Positions 58,676 through 60,433 of a DNA stretch of 60,433 bases are shown piece by piece (within the stretch, counting starts at the first letter, position 1; each line of letters begins with the position of its first letter). The position numbers and the translations under genes are program-made. The stretch is from Hyphomicrobiaceae bacterium (lineage in GTDB: Bacteria; Pseudomonadota; Alphaproteobacteria; Rhizobiales; Hyphomicrobiaceae), in the NCBI GenBank assembly GCA_021730785.1, contig JAKFWF010000009.1:1-60433 (forward strand), given 5' to 3'. The notes beneath the pieces were generated by a model. The model was not told the origin of the DNA, did not search any database, and saw only the letters and a list, made by a program, of their open reading frames with translations.

Positions 58676-59734
58676 TCAGCTCGTGACCAGGGGGGCGACG
58701 CCGGCCTTTGCTGCCTCGGCGTCGAGTGCCGCCACTTCCGCGGCCACGTAGGGAATGCCCGTTTGCTCGCGCCGCGCCATCTCTCGTGCCTCGGGCTCGC
58801 CTGGCAGCAGGATTTCGTCAAAGCCCGCCGCCTTCGGAACATTCCGGATGCGGGCGAACAGCGTGTCCATCCGCGCCTTGTAATCGGCCTCGGCAACGAA
58901 CAAATCGGGCTTCATGGCCAGGAAGAAGTGACCGACATCCTGCGGACGGTCGAATGTTTCGTACTGGTTCGAAACATCGCCGCCGAAATCCGAGCCCGAA
59001 AATACGCCGGCAAAAATATCCATCATGATTGCCAGGCCCGACCCCTTGTGCCCGGCCATCGGCAGCACCACGCCGGCCAGAGCCGCGGTTGGATCCGTGG
59101 TCGGGCGGCCGTCCTTGTCCAGCGCGTAGCCGAGCGGGATCTGCTCACCCCGTCGTTCAGCCTTGCGGATCTTGCCCCTGGCCGCGACCGAGGGCGCCAT
59201 GTCGAGCACGAACGGGGGGAGCTTGCCGCCTGGCGCACCAGCCGCGAAAGGACTGGTGCCGAGAAATGCCTCACGGCCCCCCCACGGTGGCATGGCACGC
59301 GAGGCGTTGGTGAACACCATGCTCATCATGCCAGCCTCGATCGCCTGCAGGACATAGGCGGCTGCCATGCCGAAGTGGGTCGAGCGCCGCACCGTCACGA
59401 TGCCGATGCCATAGGTGCGGGCGACGGCAATCGCATCCGCCATTGCGAACGTTGCGGTGACGAAACCAAAGCCATGTTGACCATCGAGCGCACCGGCGAT
59501 GGGTGTTCTGCGATCGATGGCAAGGGTTGGCTTTGCAGTGATCAGGCCGCGCCGAAGCCGCTCCAGATAGCCTGGCATTCGCATCAGGCCATGTGTGTCG
59601 ACGCCACGTAGATCCGCGAGCACGAGGCAACGGGCGACCGTCGCGGCGTCTGCCGTCGGTACGCCGAGGGCGAGCAGCAGCCGGTGCGCGAATGCGGTGG
59701 ACTCGGCCGCGGAAGCATGGCGATGCGTGCTCAA
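58676..59734 (-). CDS. Ldh-family oxidoreductase (malate/L-lactate/sulfolactate dehydrogenase type)
   Basis: 352-residue NAD(P)-dependent dehydrogenase of the Ldh_2 superfamily, distinct from classical lactate dehydrogenases. The typical features are LADLRGVDTHGLMRMPGYLERLRRG, VTVRRSTHFGMAAAYVLQA with the catalytic His, TNASRAMPPWGGREAFLGTSPFAAGAP and MAGHKGSGLAIMMDIFAGVFSG. It oxidises 2-hydroxy acids such as malate, ureidoglycolate or sulfolactate. Translation starts at TTG 59734, overlapping the RraA-like stop by four bases (TTGA), so it is coupled to that gene. Confidence 0.9.
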   Translation of the reverse strand: MSTHRHASAAESTAFAHRLLLALGVPTADAATVARCLVLADLRGVDTHGLMRMPGYLERLRRGLITAKPTLAIDRRTPIAGALDGQHGFGFVTATFAMADAIAVARTYGIGIVTVRRSTHFGMAAAYVLQAIEAGMMSMVFTNASRAMPPWGGREAFLGTSPFAAGAPGGKLPPFVLDMAPSVAARGKIRKAERRGEQIPLGYALDKDGRPTTDPTAALAGVVLPMAGHKGSGLAIMMDIFAGVFSGSDFGGDVSNQYETFDRPQDVGHFFLAMKPDLFVAEADYKARMDTLFARIRNVPKAAGFDEILLPGEPEAREMARREQTGIPYVAAEVAALDAEAAKAGVAPLVTS

Positions 59735-60433
59735 TGGATTTCATCCATTTTGTTCAGTGCCTCGCGCAGGTCGGCGATGGTAAACCCCTTGGCCCGTGCC
59801 GCGCCCAGGATGATTGCTTCCTTGCGGGCGAGGAGATCACAGACGGCTGGGATTTTGTCGGCGACCGCGTGGGGAATGACCGCCGCCCCATGGCGATCGG
59901 CATGGATCAGGTCGCCAGAGTGCACCGTCAGGCCGGCAACACGGATTTTCTTGCCAAAGTCGGCGAGATGCACCCAGGCGTGGCTCGGCATAATGGAACC
60001 AGCCAGCACCGCCAACTCCGGCGCCCATTGCGGGATGTCGCGGATACACCCATCGGTGAGTACGCCCACGCAGCCAAGCCCCTTGTGGACCGCGCTCTGC
60101 ACCTCGCCCCAGAAAGCGCCAAAGCCAACGTCGGCACCATCGAGATCCTGGATGACCGTGATGCTGGGCGCTGGCCCGCCTTCGGCGATGTACTCGTAAT
60201 AGGCGACACGCTGCGCCTTCGCAGCCTTGCCCTCGACCTCGTTCTGGGTGGTGGCTCGAATCGACGCGGTACGTGCATACCCGACCATGGGAGGCAGGTC
60301 TGGAAATGGGCATACTAGCGGTCTGGTCGTGAAACCGGTCACCCGAAACTTGGCGTCGATGAGTTCGAGGGCGTTGCAGATCGTCGGCGTATCGACGGCA
60401 CGAAGTTTGGCGATCAGTTCGGGGGGGTGGGGG
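59731..60433 (-). CDS. RraA/HMG-aldolase-like protein, 5' end outside the window
   Basis: C-terminal 233 residues of an RraA-fold protein; the frame is open to the window edge with no start, so the gene continues beyond 60433. Visible segments are ELIAKLRAVDTPTICNALELIDAKFRVTGFTTRP at the truncated front, DLDGADVGFGAFWGEVQSAVHKGLGCVGVLTDGCIRDIP (the family's Gly/Arg-Asp site) and HSGDLIHADRHGAAVIP. Within metabolic operons such proteins are usually 4-hydroxy-4-methyl-2-oxoglutarate-type aldolases, not RNase E regulators. With the downstream dehydrogenase and HpcH aldolase it suggests catabolism of a branched hydroxy acid. Confidence 0.88.
   Translation of the reverse strand, partial: PHPPELIAKLRAVDTPTICNALELIDAKFRVTGFTTRPLVCPFPDLPPMVGYARTASIRATTQNEVEGKAAKAQRVAYYEYIAEGGPAPSITVIQDLDGADVGFGAFWGEVQSAVHKGLGCVGVLTDGCIRDIPQWAPELAVLAGSIMPSHAWVHLADFGKKIRVAGLTVHSGDLIHADRHGAAVIPHAVADKIPAVCDLLARKEAIILGAARAKGFTIADLREALNKMDEIH

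Noticed and set aside
1-60433. tRNA genes, CRISPR arrays, insertion sequences or phage integrase sites
   Set aside because: I saw no tRNA-type T-loop with flanking stem, no regularly spaced repeats, no transposase; the only tyrosine recombinase fits resident XerD.

Overview
The window is GC-rich and every recognisable gene family points to an alphaproteobacterium, probably of the Hyphomicrobiales/Rhodospirillales type. The clues are a DUF2842 protein, a CtaA-type heme A synthase, a xerD/aroK/aroB neighbourhood, CoxD/CoxE-type maturation genes and a bacterial betaine-type corrinoid methyltransferase set. It is chromosomal: core metabolism (ilvD, xthA, gloB, ppdK, argC, ctaA, aroKB, xerD) is mixed with accessory catabolic and envelope modules. 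I see no rRNA, tRNA, CRISPR array, insertion sequence or prophage.

Layout. 0.2-9 kb: ilvD, a Sel1-repeat periplasmic protein, xthA, two small membrane proteins, a fatty-acid-hydroxylase/creatininase pair, and a polysaccharide flippase. 9-13.2 kb: gloB, then a translationally coupled MoxR ATPase/VWA/molybdopterin-binding trio of the kind that matures molybdenum hydroxylases. 13.2-22 kb: a Wzx/Wzy-type exopolysaccharide locus (polymerase/ligase, initiating phosphotransferase, GT4 transferase, export lipoprotein, chain-length protein with a decayed kinase domain, deacetylase). 22-28.2 kb: DUF2842, ctaA, argC behind a structured leader, RNase T2, an M20 peptidase and a higBA toxin-antitoxin pair. 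28.4-31.1 kb: ppdK. 31-40 kb: a corrinoid-dependent methyltransferase cluster (reactivating ASKHA ferredoxin, PF13769 protein, homocysteine methyltransferase, MttB-like methyltransferase, corrinoid protein, solute-binding protein, DUF1638 protein) interrupted by a Uma2-family gene. 40-50 kb: a catabolic region with a dienelactone hydrolase, racemase-like protein, UxaA-type dehydratase, second Uma2 gene, DMT permease, FCD-GntR regulator, PhyH dioxygenase, SAF-domain dehydrogenase, SDR and aldo/keto reductase. 50-57.7 kb: RND/MMPL transporter, xerD, a large secreted helical protein, aroK and aroB. 57.8-60.4 kb: HpcH aldolase, Ldh-type oxidoreductase and a 5'-truncated RraA-like gene, all on the minus strand.

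The most striking finding is upstream of argC. A consensus -35 promoter element leads almost directly into a 20-codon reading frame containing six arginine codons (four consecutive, then two just before the stop). The frame overlaps mutually exclusive RNA pairings that end in a perfect GC stem followed by six U. Every element of a ribosome-mediated attenuator is present, with arginine codons in the control position in front of an arginine-biosynthesis gene. The arrangement is read directly from the sequence; its function is inferred.
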